Assembly: GCF_003611695.1 (NCBI RefSeq)
Contig: NZ_RAWE01000070.1
Coordinates: forward strand, 1 to 43,202
Source of the DNA: Corallococcus carmarthensis
GTDB taxonomy: Bacteria; Myxococcota; Myxococcia; Myxococcales; Myxococcaceae
Direction of reading: 5' to 3'
Length of the DNA: 43,202 nucleotides
The notes below the pieces were generated by a model that was not told where the DNA came from, ran no database searches, and worked only from the letters and a program-made list of their open reading frames with translations. Both the position numbers and the translations under genes were made by a program. Below, piece by piece: positions 1-8,307 of the stretch (position 1 is its first letter; each line of letters opens with the position of its first letter).

Positions 1-107
1 GGCATGGTCGGGCTCGGGGCGTGGGACGCCGCGGGCGTCGGGGGTGACTCCGTGCAGGCCAGGCAGGCAGCGAGGAGACAAGCGGATAGCAGGGGAGCGC
101 GGTTCAT
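1..107 (-). CDS. Lipoprotein, N-terminal part (runs off the window start)
   Basis: The ATG at 107 opens a frame that stays open to base 1. It reads as a short basic start (MNRAPLL), a hydrophobic Ala/Leu/Cys-rich stretch and a lipobox-like LAAC or CLAC followed by a Thr/Ser/Pro-rich linker. This is the layout of a type II (lipoprotein) signal peptide with a flexible tether, so the product should be anchored to the outer or inner membrane. Only about 35 residues are visible and the mature domain lies outside the window, so no function can be given. It diverges from the tRNA gene to its right. No strong ribosome site is seen. Confidence 0.6.
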   Translation of the reverse strand, partial: MNRAPLLSACLLAACLACTESPPTPAASHAPSPTM

Positions 108-279
108 GTCCCCGGGTCTAGTCCATCACAGCGGGCAGACGGGGAGGGGGCGCGGGTCCTCTGTGCAGGAGCCATCACGCGGGCCCTGACCGCCCGGCGA
201 CGCTCCAGCGGGAGGTCAGGATTGCGTGCTTGCGTCGTCTGGGGACTTCGGTTACTCCTCCGGCACCGGAATTGGTTCT

Positions 280-353
<74 letters not shown>

Positions 354-363
354 CAGATGGAAG

Positions 364-411
364 GGCCCGGAATCACTGGGGAAATCCCAGAGGTTCCGGG
401 CCTTTGCTTTT
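364..411 (+). terminator. Rho-independent terminator of tRNA-Arg
   Basis: A perfect 9-bp stem pairs GGCCCGGAA (364-372) with TTCCGGGCC (394-402) and is followed by TTTGCTTTT. The loop holds a second small stem (CTGGG 376-380 with CCCAG 386-390). Its position 10 bases after the tRNA and its T-tract make it the transcript end of the tRNA. Confidence 0.88.
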
Positions 412-498
412 GGCGGCCAGGGCCCTCGCGACAGTATGCAGGCGGGGGATGGACGTTCCAGGTGATGGCTTTTCCCCAGCCCACCAGGCGTCTGGATC

Positions 499-640
499 AT
501 GAGCCCCCAGAAGACGTCGTCGCCCCGTGCGGTCTGCCTGCTGGCCATCCCTGGCCTGCTCTTGACGGGCATGGGCTGCGCGGCCCAGCGCCAGCAGGCC
601 GCGCTGGAGGATGAGGTTCGCGAGAGCCGGACTTCGCCCA
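499..640 (+). pseudogene. Probable remnant of a lipoprotein gene (5' end only)
   Basis: The ATG at 499 is followed by a typical lipoprotein signal: a polar start, a hydrophobic core with LLAIPGLLL, and the lipobox LTGMGC, then AQRQQAALEDEVRE. Up to about base 620-640 this looks like the start of a secreted protein. Beyond that the frame remains open but runs antisense to the DUF3626 gene and turns into an Arg/Pro-rich sequence of the kind produced by reading the opposite strand. I infer that the 3' part was lost and replaced by the end of the DUF3626 gene. The end coordinate is approximate. A short lipoprotein overlapping the neighbour is possible but less likely. Confidence 0.4.
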
Positions 641-672
641 ATCCCTCGCGGCGAAACAGTAGGGATGCAGGA

Positions 673-1518
673 TCAGCCGGTCGGAGCGGGCCAATCCCAG
701 GTCCGCCCGAAGCGGGCCACGCAGTGCCACAGCTTCTTGAGTGGCTGGGGCTCCACCGTCGTGTCCGAACGCGCCCTGCCAAGGACGAACGGCGTGAGCC
801 TTGCGTCGTCCGCGATCCGCTCCGCGAGCCGGAGGATGTCGTCACCCCGGTAGCCGGGGTGCTGGCTCAGCACGTCCAACGTGACGGCGTAACCCGGATG
901 CCATTCCAGGCGGATGCCCAGCGCGTGGGCTTCACCTTCGACGAGGGTCCCACGGTAGCTGGGGTCCAGGACCAGGGCCTCCACGTCGTCCGGAAGGCGG
1001 AGGTCTCCGTGGACGTGGGCTTCGACATACCAGTCCAGTGGATCCGCGAACGCCGTGGCCTCCGCCAGGCCCATGAGCGCCATCCGTCCGGAGGTCCCGA
1101 AGGACGTGGGCTCGAAGACGCTGTCCGGGAAGCAGAAGCTGGAACGGTCCAGCACCTCCTCCGTCAGCCGGAAGTAGCTGGAGCCGAAGCGCGGCGAGCC
1201 GCCGTAGGCATCACCGCGGAAGTTCAGCGAGCCGTACTTGGGACGCTCGCTGCCGTCGCGCTGATCATAGAACCCGTTGAAGAGACGGCTCTCCCACTGC
1301 CACCGCGCTCCCTGGGGAAAGGCCGTGAGGCCGCCATTGCTCGTGCGCGTCTCGAACTGGGAACGGTACCTGCCGTCACGCCGCATCGCGGCCAGGATGC
1401 CGCCGCCTTCGAAGCGGGCATCCGGATGGAAGTGCAGGGTGACCCGGAGCTGGCGATCCATCGGGCCGCCCCGGGCCTGCTGGTGGACATGCTCCAGGGC
1501 GGGATGGCGCGAACGCAT
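673..1518 (-). CDS. DUF3626 family protein
   Basis: This is a 281-residue soluble protein with the hallmarks of DUF3626: RVTLHFHPD near residue 25, RSQFETRTSNGGLTA near 52-66, KYGSLNFR near 94, FCFPDSVFEPT near 133, and EAHVHG near 166 with VEALVLDPSYRGT following. The conserved His, Asp and Glu residues suggest a metal-dependent or hydrolase-like active site, but no biochemical role is established for the family. It starts 7 bases after the stop of the upstream glycosyltransferase gene, so the two are probably co-transcribed. A second possible start is the Met at residue 20. Confidence 0.85.
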   Translation of the reverse strand: MRSRHPALEHVHQQARGGPMDRQLRVTLHFHPDARFEGGGILAAMRRDGRYRSQFETRTSNGGLTAFPQGARWQWESRLFNGFYDQRDGSERPKYGSLNFRGDAYGGSPRFGSSYFRLTEEVLDRSSFCFPDSVFEPTSFGTSGRMALMGLAEATAFADPLDWYVEAHVHGDLRLPDDVEALVLDPSYRGTLVEGEAHALGIRLEWHPGYAVTLDVLSQHPGYRGDDILRLAERIADDARLTPFVLGRARSDTTVEPQPLKKLWHCVARFGRTWDWPAPTG

Positions 1519-1525
1519 GTCCCGC

Positions 1526-2623
1526 TCAGACCCCCGTTACCTTCCGGATGAACGCGAGCATCCGCGAACACGTCGTGTCCAGGTCCATGTGGGCCTCGGC
1601 CATCCGGCGGGACTCCTGGCCCATGGCCGCCAGCGTGTCCGGCTGCTGCACCAGCGTGTCCAGCGTGTTCGCCAGCGCCCCGTAGTCACCCACCGGCACG
1701 ATGCGCCCGTCGACACCGTCGCGCACCAGCTCCCCCACGCCGCCCGCGGGCGTCGACACCACCGCGAGGCCCGCGGCCTTCGCCTCCGCGATGGCCCAGG
1801 AGGACATGTCCGCCATCGTGGGCAACACGAAGAGGTCCGCCGCCTGTGCCAGGCCAATCAGCTCCGGCGAGTTCGGCTGCACGCCCACGTGCACGCGCAC
1901 CCCCGGCGGTGCCTCGAAGGGCGTGGACGTCACCAGGTCCAGGTGCCAGTTCTTCCGCCGCGTCTCCCGCGCCCAACGCAGGAGCAGCTTGCCGCCCTTG
2001 CGCCCCAGGTCGCCGCCCACGAAGAGCAGCCGCACCACGCCGTCCCGGGCCTTCTTCTCCGGCGCGGGGCGCCACAGCGCCGTGTCCACGCTGGGCCACA
2101 CGACGTGCACGCTCGCGTCGGGCACGCCGTACTCCTCCACCAGTGAGCGCTTGGTGAACTCCGAGAAGGACAGCATCCCCTTCGCGATGGCGTACGTGCG
2201 CCGGTGCAGCGCGTTCTTCGCCCGGCCCATCCAGCCCGCGTGCTGCGTGCGCAGGCCGTAGTAGCGCAGGTAGTCCTCCAGCCCGCTCGGCGTCGCGTCC
2301 GTGGAGATGACGCTCGGCACCCGTCGCATGAAGTCGTGCGCCAGGTGCGCCATCCGCTGCGTGTGCACCACCGCGGCCCGCACCGGCTCCCGGGCGAAGG
2401 CCTGGTTCAACGCGCTGCGGGCCCGCAGGCCTCCGCGCACCGACAGCCGCGAGCGCACCAGCGGCAGCTGCTCCCAGACGTCATCCGCGTGCTCGTCGAT
2501 GGGCAACCACACCGGCGTGATGTCGTTGCGACGCGCCATCGCCCGCTTGAGGTTGTCCAGGAACACCGCGTTGCCGAGCGTCGTCTCGATGGCGAACGCA
2601 ATGCGTGGGGCTGGTGACGACAT
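1526..2623 (-). CDS. Glycosyltransferase family 4 (GT-B fold)
   Basis: This 365-residue protein lacks a signal peptide. The C-terminal half carries the GT4 donor-binding features: VRLLFVGGDLGRKGG (start of the second Rossmann lobe), a DLFVLPT strand, and the EX7E-type segment with SSWAIAEAKAAGLAVVSTPAGGVGE. GT4 enzymes transfer a sugar from a nucleotide or lipid-linked donor with retention. The N-terminal acceptor lobe is divergent, so the substrate cannot be named; glycan or exopolysaccharide synthesis is a guess. It has its own promoter upstream (2665-2693) and probably drives the DUF3626 gene as well. Confidence 0.88.
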   Translation of the reverse strand: MSSPAPRIAFAIETTLGNAVFLDNLKRAMARRNDITPVWLPIDEHADDVWEQLPLVRSRLSVRGGLRARSALNQAFAREPVRAAVVHTQRMAHLAHDFMRRVPSVISTDATPSGLEDYLRYYGLRTQHAGWMGRAKNALHRRTYAIAKGMLSFSEFTKRSLVEEYGVPDASVHVVWPSVDTALWRPAPEKKARDGVVRLLFVGGDLGRKGGKLLLRWARETRRKNWHLDLVTSTPFEAPPGVRVHVGVQPNSPELIGLAQAADLFVLPTMADMSSWAIAEAKAAGLAVVSTPAGGVGELVRDGVDGRIVPVGDYGALANTLDTLVQQPDTLAAMGQESRRMAEAHMDLDTTCSRMLAFIRKVTGV

Positions 2624-2664
2624 CCGCTGCGCGATCCTCCCGGGGCCGTGGCGTCCCTGCCGGG

Positions 2665-2693
2665 TTTATAGCGACCCGTCGCGTCATCACCAA
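2665..2693 (-). promoter_or_regulatory. Sigma-70-type promoter for the GT4 gene
   Basis: On the minus strand TTGGTG (2693-2688) is separated by exactly 17 bases from TATAAA (2670-2665). The predicted transcript start is about 2658, giving a leader of roughly 35 bases before the ATG at 2623. The -35 element lies mostly in the loop of the inverted repeat at 2674-2706. Confidence 0.55.
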
Positions 2694-2706
2694 CGACGCG
2701 ATGGGT
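2674..2706 (-). repeat. Inverted repeat (terminator or operator) over the GT4 promoter
   Basis: The 12-base arms ACCCGTCGCGTC (2674-2685) and GACGCGATGGGT (2695-2706) pair with a single G-T wobble around a 9-base loop. It lies 42 bases downstream of the CBS-protein stop, so it could end that transcript, but there is no T-tract. Because it covers the -35 box and spacer of the next gene, an operator role is equally possible. Confidence 0.5.
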
Positions 2707-2747
2707 CCCGTCCGGATTCGCACGGAGGGGGGCACTCCGGGCCGGAG

Positions 2748-4058
2748 TCACGCCTCGGGTTGCGTGGCCGGTTCCGGCAGGAGGAAGCGCACCTCGCGCA
2801 CCCGGCGCGGCGACGCTTCCATCACCTCCAGCACCGTGCCGTCCGGCAGGGACAGCTTCGCGCCCGGCTCCGGGATGGCGCCCCCCGCCAGCGCGATGCA
2901 CAGGCCCGCGACGGTGGAGTAGTGCTCGCTCTCCTCCAGCTCCAACCCCAGCGTGCGGTTCACCGCGCGCAGGCTCGCCTCGCCCTGCACCACTGCGATG
3001 GAGGGGCCCTCGCGCCGCACGAGCTCCTCGGGCGTCTCGGACTCGCTGAGGATGTCCCCCACGAGCTCCTCCACCAGGTCCTCCACCGTCACCAGGCCCA
3101 CCACGCCGCCGTGCTCGTCCACCACCACGGCCAGCTGCATCCGCCGGCGCTGCAGCTCCTTCATCGCCGCGATGGCGCGCATGGACTCCACCAGGAACAG
3201 CGGCGGGCGCAGCACGTCCTCCAGGACAATCAGGTGCGCCTCCCAGGCCACGCCCAACAGGTCCTTGGCCACGATGTAGCCCACCACGTTGTCCAGCGTG
3301 CCTTCGTACACCGGCATCCGCGAGTGCCCGTGCTCCAGCAGCACCTGGCGGATCTCCTCCGTGTTCGCGTGGCGGCGCAGCGCGACGATGTGCTCGCGCG
3401 TCACCATCACCTCGCCCAGCGTCAAATCCCCCAGCGCGAAGGCCCGGGACGCAATCTCCCCCGCGCGCGGATCCAACGTGCCCTGCTTCGACGCCTCCTC
3501 CACCAGCTGGAGCAGTTCGTCCGGTGACAGCCGCGACTCGGAGAAGTTCGTCCGGTCCCCGAAGAGCTTCAGCACCAGGTTGGAGCTCGCGGTGAGGAAC
3601 CACACCAGGGGGCGCATCACCCACGCCAACGCCTTGAGCGGACGGCCCAGCGTCAGCGCGTACTGTTCGGAGTAGCGCAGCGCCAGGGACTTGGGGACCA
3701 GCTCCCCCAGCACCAGCGACAGGTACGACACCAGCGCGACCACCAGCGCGAACGACACCTGGCTCGCGGTGGTCTCCGGAATGCCCAGCCCGGCCAGCAC
3801 TCCGGCCAGCCGCAGCGCGATGCTCGCGCCACCGAAGGCCGCGGCCGTGGAGCCAATCACCGTGATGCCAATCTGCACCGTGGCCAGCAGCCGCTCCGGA
3901 TCATCCCGCAGCGCCGACACCGCCTTCGCGGACTTGCTGCCCTGCTCCAAGAGCTCCTTCAGCCGCGTCTTGCGCACGGACAGCAGGCCCAGCTCGGCGC
4001 CCGCGAAGACGCCGTTGGCCAGCACCAGCAGAAGGATGATGACGAGCTCCGTGACGAT
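2748..4058 (-). CDS. CNNM/CorC-type membrane protein with CBS pair (hemolysin family)
   Basis: Domain order is a DUF21 (CNNM) transmembrane domain (about residues 1-180, including ANGVFAGAELGLLSVRK and VLGELVPKSLALRY), two CBS domains (about 200-330, with MVTREHIVAL and VVVDEHGGVVGLVTVEDLVEELVGD), and a C-terminal CorC_HlyC domain. The family is linked to Mg2+ efflux or metal resistance at the cytoplasmic membrane. The first regular start, GTG at 4025, would cut off half of the first membrane helix. Eleven codons upstream an ATC at 4058 sits 6 bases after a perfect GGAGG (4065-4069) and gives the usual family N-terminus (xVTELVIILLLVLANG). I therefore place the start at ATC, which is inferred and unusual. 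A sequencing error or real drift from ATG is the alternative. Confidence 0.88.
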   Translation of the reverse strand: MVTELVIILLLVLANGVFAGAELGLLSVRKTRLKELLEQGSKSAKAVSALRDDPERLLATVQIGITVIGSTAAAFGGASIALRLAGVLAGLGIPETTASQVSFALVVALVSYLSLVLGELVPKSLALRYSEQYALTLGRPLKALAWVMRPLVWFLTASSNLVLKLFGDRTNFSESRLSPDELLQLVEEASKQGTLDPRAGEIASRAFALGDLTLGEVMVTREHIVALRRHANTEEIRQVLLEHGHSRMPVYEGTLDNVVGYIVAKDLLGVAWEAHLIVLEDVLRPPLFLVESMRAIAAMKELQRRRMQLAVVVDEHGGVVGLVTVEDLVEELVGDILSESETPEELVRREGPSIAVVQGEASLRAVNRTLGLELEESEHYSTVAGLCIALAGGAIPEPGAKLSLPDGTVLEVMEASPRRVREVRFLLPEPATQPEA

Positions 4059-4115
4059 GGCGGACCTCCGGGCTGGACCCCCCCCGCCTCGGGGGCGGCG
4101 GGTGACGCCTCTGTC

Positions 4116-4499
4116 CTACACCCCCAACGATTGCAGGAGGAGCGACAATTGATCGCGGCTCGCTCCCTTGGGCAGGTAGTAGTGGGGACCGGACATGAGC
4201 GCGCTGCCCACGTCCTGGGCCGCCGCCGAGGTGAGGAAGACGATGCGCGGGTTGGTCGACGCGCGCGGCAGCTTCTCCACCACCTCCAGGCCGCTCATGC
4301 CCGGCATGTTCAGATCCAGCAGCATGACCCCGAAGCGCTCGCCCCGCTTGAGCGAGTCCAGCGCTTCCTGGCCGTCCGCCGCCTCGGTCGTCTCATAGCC
4401 GAGGTCCTCCAGGCTCACCCTGAGGAATTCCCGCCAGTCCGCGTCGTCGTCCACGACCAGGACCTTCCGCGCTCCATCATCCACCGCGAGTCGCCCCAA
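4116..4499 (-). CDS. Single-domain response regulator (receiver)
   Basis: This is a CheY-like receiver of about 127 residues with no output domain. The acidic pocket VVDDD, the phospho-acceptor Asp in VMLLDLNMPGMSG, the switch Thr in VFLTSA and the Lys in YLPKGA are all present, so it should be phosphorylated by a histidine kinase. No kinase is adjacent. I chose the TTG at 4499 because AGGAGG (4504-4509) ends 4 bases upstream; the frame is open to an ATG at 4553, which would add 18 residues that do not look like a receiver. It lies between the phosphoesterase and the CBS protein, all on one strand. Confidence 0.85.
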   Translation of the reverse strand: MGRLAVDDGARKVLVVDDDADWREFLRVSLEDLGYETTEAADGQEALDSLKRGERFGVMLLDLNMPGMSGLEVVEKLPRASTNPRIVFLTSAAAQDVGSALMSGPHYYLPKGASRDQLSLLLQSLGV

Positions 4500-4594
4500 G
4501 CATCCTCCTGACCTGGGGAGAACCTTCCGGGGCCCCGCTGGCATTCGCGACACCTGCGTGAAGCCTTGTCAGCGAGCAGGCAGCCAGACAGGCC

Positions 4595-5446
4595 CTAGAA
4601 CAGCGCCATGCCCAGCTGGCCCACCAGGTACTGGAGGGCGGGCCTGACGTTGTGGACCGCCGTGCGCGGCTTCGCCGGCTCCGACGCCTGGCACCACGCG
4701 GGCTCGCCCACCAGCTGGCCAGCCATGTGGCTGAAGACGCGGAAGCGGCCCAGGTCCGTGCTGCTGCCTGAGTTGTAGACGCGCATCGCGCGCTCACCCG
4801 GGCGGCCCAGATCCGCCGCGCTCGGGATGTGACGGTGGCCGTGCAGCACCAGGTCACACCGGCCGCCCACGCGCTCCAGCAGTTGCCTTCCCAACGCGAG
4901 CTCCGACGCGTGGGGCAGTCCGACCTTCGTGGCGATCCACTCCGGGAAGCTCTCCAGGGGCAGCGGCAGCACGTGGTGGTGCAGCAGCACCGCGACCAGC
5001 GTGTCCCTGGGGGCTGCGTCCAGCGCGCGGTCCACTTCGTCCACGACGCCTTCCGTCAGTTCTCCATGGCTGTGGAAATAGTTGCGGTTGTGTTCACCGG
5101 TGGAGTCCACGCACACCAGGAAGAGTCCCGCCTTCTCCACCGTGTGGACCTTACGGCCCTCCATGAACCCGCTGCCGACATCCTCGCCGGGCCGGTCATG
5201 GTTGCCGGGGATGAAGGTGAGGCGTCCAGTCTCCATCCAGGGCGCGAAGTGTTCACGGAAGCGCTGGAACTCGGCGTGGGATCCGCGGTGCGTGAGGTCT
5301 CCCGTCACCACCACGTGATCCACTGCCTGCGCCGCCAGGGCCTTCACCAGGGAGGACGCGGAGGCATCGCTCTCACGGCTCATGTCCAGATGAAGATCCG
5401 AAAGATGTGCCAGCTTCAGGGAGGCCATGCTGAAGGAGATAGGCAT
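4595..5446 (-). CDS. Calcineurin-like metallophosphoesterase
   Basis: The five metal-binding blocks of the superfamily are seen in order: DLH (Asp17, His19), GD (Asp50), GNHD (Asn82, His83), HHH near 156, and GHRH (His202, His204). This predicts a two-metal phosphodiesterase or phosphatase in the cytoplasm, since no signal peptide is seen. At 283 residues it resembles the 3',5'-cyclic-nucleotide phosphodiesterase (CpdA/Icc-like) class in layout, but the substrate is not certain. A second possible start is the Met at residue 7. No clear ribosome site distinguishes the two. Confidence 0.88.
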   Translation of the reverse strand: MPISFSMASLKLAHLSDLHLDMSRESDASASSLVKALAAQAVDHVVVTGDLTHRGSHAEFQRFREHFAPWMETGRLTFIPGNHDRPGEDVGSGFMEGRKVHTVEKAGLFLVCVDSTGEHNRNYFHSHGELTEGVVDEVDRALDAAPRDTLVAVLLHHHVLPLPLESFPEWIATKVGLPHASELALGRQLLERVGGRCDLVLHGHRHIPSAADLGRPGERAMRVYNSGSSTDLGRFRVFSHMAGQLVGEPAWCQASEPAKPRTAVHNVRPALQYLVGQLGMALF

Positions 5447-5507
5447 CGCGTCTTCGGGCGGCGAGGGTTGGCGTACGAAGGATCGTCAAAAGTTGGGCCA
5501 GCGTCGT

Positions 5508-6695
5508 TCACCCCACCCCGTTGCTGGGGATCCACTCCGCCGCGGTCGTGTTGCGAGCACGCATCGGTACCAGGCGCGTGCCTGACACCACGCGCAACCG
5601 CGTGCCGCGCCAGTCCACCGTGCGCCTGAACGCGCCGTGCCACCATGCGGCGAAGAGCAGCGCGTCCTTCACCAGCACCGCGGGCGCGGCGCGCAGGCCC
5701 ACCGGCTGGGGCCGCAGCGCGCGGAACACCGCCACGTCCACCCAGACCTTGCCCAGCGCCACCGCCAGCGCCGCCAGGCCCGTGAGGGCGGACGGGTGGA
5801 TCAGCGCGCCCAGCACCGCGAGCGGAACCGGGTTGAGGAGCGCCTGCGCCGCGTACGTCGAGGGCGATACCGCTGTGCGGTGGATGACGCTCCAGCGCAG
5901 GTAGCGCTGGAAGAAGGCGTCCACGCTCTTGCGCAGCGACACGTTGAAGACAGGGGCGTGCGCCAGCACCACGCGCTTGCCCAGCTTGCGCGTCACCCAC
6001 TGGCCAATGACGTAGTCCTCCGCCAGCACGTCCTTCACGGAGAAGAAGCCGCCCAGCGCCTCCACGTCCTCGCGGCGCAGCGCCATGGACTTGCCCACCA
6101 CGATGTCCCGGTCCGCCACGTGCTTCGCGGCGATCATCCCCGCCGCCGCGCTGGAGGACAGGTGCAGGTTGTCCAGGAGCGAACCGAAGGTCTGCTCACC
6201 CAGGCCCGCCACCGGGTGCGTCACGCAGCCCACCGTGGGGTCCTCGAAGGCGGCGGCGATCTCCTCCAGGTAGCCGTCCCCCACGCGGGTGTTGCTGTCG
6301 CTCACCACCCAGAGGTCGAAGCGGGCCTCCGCCGACAGCGTCACCAGCTGGTTCACCTTGGGGTTCAGGCCGGGCTCGCCCTCCTGGAGCACCACGCGCA
6401 TGACGTGGGGCCACCGCGCCTCCGCGGCCCGGGCCACCGCGTAGGCCGGGTCGCGGGCGTCCTTCACGCCCAGCAGGACTTCGTAGTGGGGGTAGGGCAG
6501 CCGCGCGAACTGGGCGAGGTTCGCCTCCAGGTCGTCATCCACGCCGCACAGCGGCTTGAGGATGGACAGGCCGGGGCGCTGCGTGGGGCCCGCGGGGACG
6601 GTGCGGCGGTGGCGGCGCACGAACAGCGCCTGGAGGAGGAGGGCGACGAGGCCCACTGCGGACGCGGCCAGGAGGAGACTGGAGGCGATGAGCAT
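5508..6695 (-). CDS. Ceramide glucosyltransferase-like GT (GT21/HpnI type)
   Basis: This 395-residue membrane protein has one N-terminal helix (residues 3-25), a GT-A catalytic domain, and further helices near 280-350. The motifs are SILKPLCGVD (45-53), the metal-binding DSN (133-135), ED (226-227) and the processive-type QRYLRW (263-268). Together these define the ceramide glucosyltransferase family, which in bacteria includes HpnI (hopanoid N-acetylglucosaminyl transfer) and glucosylceramide synthases. Either a sphingolipid or a hopanoid acceptor is plausible in a myxobacterium. No other hopanoid or sphingolipid gene is nearby, so the acceptor is open. Confidence 0.85.
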   Translation of the reverse strand: MLIASSLLLAASAVGLVALLLQALFVRRHRRTVPAGPTQRPGLSILKPLCGVDDDLEANLAQFARLPYPHYEVLLGVKDARDPAYAVARAAEARWPHVMRVVLQEGEPGLNPKVNQLVTLSAEARFDLWVVSDSNTRVGDGYLEEIAAAFEDPTVGCVTHPVAGLGEQTFGSLLDNLHLSSSAAAGMIAAKHVADRDIVVGKSMALRREDVEALGGFFSVKDVLAEDYVIGQWVTRKLGKRVVLAHAPVFNVSLRKSVDAFFQRYLRWSVIHRTAVSPSTYAAQALLNPVPLAVLGALIHPSALTGLAALAVALGKVWVDVAVFRALRPQPVGLRAAPAVLVKDALLFAAWWHGAFRRTVDWRGTRLRVVSGTRLVPMRARNTTAAEWIPSNGVG

Positions 6696-6782
6696 GTCGC
6701 CACCCTAGAAGCCCCACAAGGCGGGACCGGGGCGGCGGGACGGCGGGAAGGCCAACTCGCCGTGACACGCCGGTGAAGCCGC

Positions 6783-6799
6783 CCGGCGCTCGTCGCCGG
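6783..6799 (-). terminator. Hairpin after phoU (possible end of the pst operon)
   Basis: CCGGCG (6783-6788) pairs with CGCCGG (6794-6799) around a 5-base loop, 4 bases past the phoU stop codon. There is no T-tract, so intrinsic termination is uncertain. Confidence 0.3.
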
Positions 6800-6803
6800 A
6801 CGG

Positions 6804-7487
6804 CTACTCCAGGTCGCGGCTTCGCGGGTGGCGCACGTCCTTGCCGCGCACCATGTAGATGACCATCTCCGCCACGTTGAGCGCGTGGTCGCCAATGCGC
6901 TCCAGGTGCTTCGCGATGAACATCAACGCCGTGGCCCGGCGGATGTTGCGCGAGTCCTCCATCATGTAGGCCAGCAGCTCGTTGAAGATCTTGAGGAAGA
7001 GGGCATCCAGCAGGTCGTCCCCCTTGAGGACGTCCTCCGCCTTCGCCGCGTCCCCGGACACGAACGCGTCCAGCGCCTTCTTCACCTGCTGCTGCGCCAG
7101 CTCCGCCAGCTTCGGCGTGTCCACGTAGGGCGCCAGCGGCGGCACCTGGTTCAGGTCCATGGCGCGCTCGGCGATGTTCACCGCCAGGTCCCCGATGCGC
7201 TCCAGGTCGGTGACGATCTTCAGCGCCGTGGTGATGAGGCGCAGGTCGCTGGCGGCCGGCTGGCGCAGCGCGAGGATGCGGCGGCACAGGTCGTCGATGT
7301 CGACCTCCAGCCGGTTCACCTCGCGGTCCGCGCCCACCACCTGCTCCGCCAGGGCGGAGTCGCGGTCGGTGAGGGCGCGGGTGCTCTGGGCGATGAGGGT
7401 CTCCACCTTGGCCCCCATGGCGAGCAGCTTTTCGCGCAGGTTGCGCAGGTCCTGCTCGAATGCCTTGTCCGTGTGCGTGGCCGCCAT
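6804..7487 (-). CDS. phoU: Phosphate signalling protein PhoU
   Basis: This 227-residue all-helical protein has two PhoU repeats. Each carries the family metal-binding motif: ITTALKIVTDLERIGDLAVNIAERA in the first and FIAKHLERIGDHALNVAEMV in the second. PhoU links the Pst transporter to PhoR and keeps the Pho response off when phosphate is plentiful. The frame is open much farther upstream, but the PhoU homology begins at the ATG at 7487 (MAATHTDKAF), 26 bases after the pstB stop. It is the last gene of the operon. Confidence 0.95.
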   Translation of the reverse strand: MAATHTDKAFEQDLRNLREKLLAMGAKVETLIAQSTRALTDRDSALAEQVVGADREVNRLEVDIDDLCRRILALRQPAASDLRLITTALKIVTDLERIGDLAVNIAERAMDLNQVPPLAPYVDTPKLAELAQQQVKKALDAFVSGDAAKAEDVLKGDDLLDALFLKIFNELLAYMMEDSRNIRRATALMFIAKHLERIGDHALNVAEMVIYMVRGKDVRHPRSRDLE

Positions 7488-7513
7488 GTCGTCCTGTTCC
7501 GTCGCGCGGGCGT

Positions 7514-8290
7514 TCAGCCGAACTTCCCGGTGACGTAATCCTCCGTGCGCTTCTCGTGGGGGTTGGTGAAGATCTGCTCCGTGGGGCCGCACTCCACCAA
7601 TTCCCCCATGTAGAAGAAAGCCGTCCGGTCGCTCACGCGCGCGGCCTGCTGCATGTTGTGGGTCACGATGGCGATGGTGTACGTGGCCTTGAGCTCGTGG
7701 ATGAGCTCTTCGATCTTCGCCGTCGCGATGGGGTCCAACGCGGACGCGGGCTCGTCCATCAGCAGCACCTCCGGCTCTATCGCGAGCGCCCGCGCGATGC
7801 ACAGACGCTGCTGCTGGCCGCCGGACAGACCCAGGGCGCTCTCCTCCAGCCGGTCCTTCACCTCGTCCCACAGCGCCGCGCCGCGCAGGGACTTCTCCAC
7901 CCGCGCGGCCAGCTTCGCCTTGTCCTTGAGGCCGCCCACGCGCAGGCCGTAGGCGACGTTCTCGAAGATGGACTTGGGGAAGGGGTTGGACTTCTGGAAC
8001 ACCATGCCCACGCGCCGGCGCAGGTCCACCACGTCCAGCGAGCGGTCGTGGATGCTGCGGCCGTCCAGGAACACGCTGCCGTCGTGGTGCGCGCCCGGGA
8101 TGAGGTCGTTCATCCGGTTGAGCGAGCGCAGGAACGTGGACTTGCCGCAGCCGGACGGGCCGATGAGCGCCGTCACCTTGTGCTCGGGGATGGCCAGGCT
8201 CACCTGCTTGATGGCCACCTTGCTGCCGTAGCGCAGGGTGAGCTCGCGGGCTTCCATCTTGTTGCGCGGCGTGGCGGAGGGGATGGGCAT
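7514..8290 (-). CDS. pstB: Phosphate ABC transporter ATP-binding protein PstB
   Basis: This 258-residue ABC ATPase powers phosphate import. Walker A is GPSGCGKST (44-52), the Q-loop Gln is at 99, the signature LSGGQ is at 155-159, Walker B is LLMDEP with Glu180, and the switch His is 211. The segment [11 protein letters not shown] after Walker A and [22 protein letters not shown] are typical of PstB rather than other ABC proteins. It follows pstA by 17 bases. A second possible start is Met12. Confidence 0.96.
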   Translation of the reverse strand: MPIPSATPRNKMEARELTLRYGSKVAIKQVSLAIPEHKVTALIGPSGCGKSTFLRSLNRMNDLIPGAHHDGSVFLDGRSIHDRSLDVVDLRRRVGMVFQKSNPFPKSIFENVAYGLRVGGLKDKAKLAARVEKSLRGAALWDEVKDRLEESALGLSGGQQQRLCIARALAIEPEVLLMDEPASALDPIATAKIEELIHELKATYTIAIVTHNMQQAARVSDRTAFFYMGELVECGPTEQIFTNPHEKRTEDYVTGKFG

Positions 8291-8307
8291 GGGCGGAGGG
8301 ACGAGCG

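Noticed and set aside
640-1551. Plus-strand open frame continuing from the lipoprotein-like start at 499
   Set aside because: It is antisense to the well-supported DUF3626 gene, and its Arg/Pro/Glu-rich product has no domain; only the first part looks like protein.
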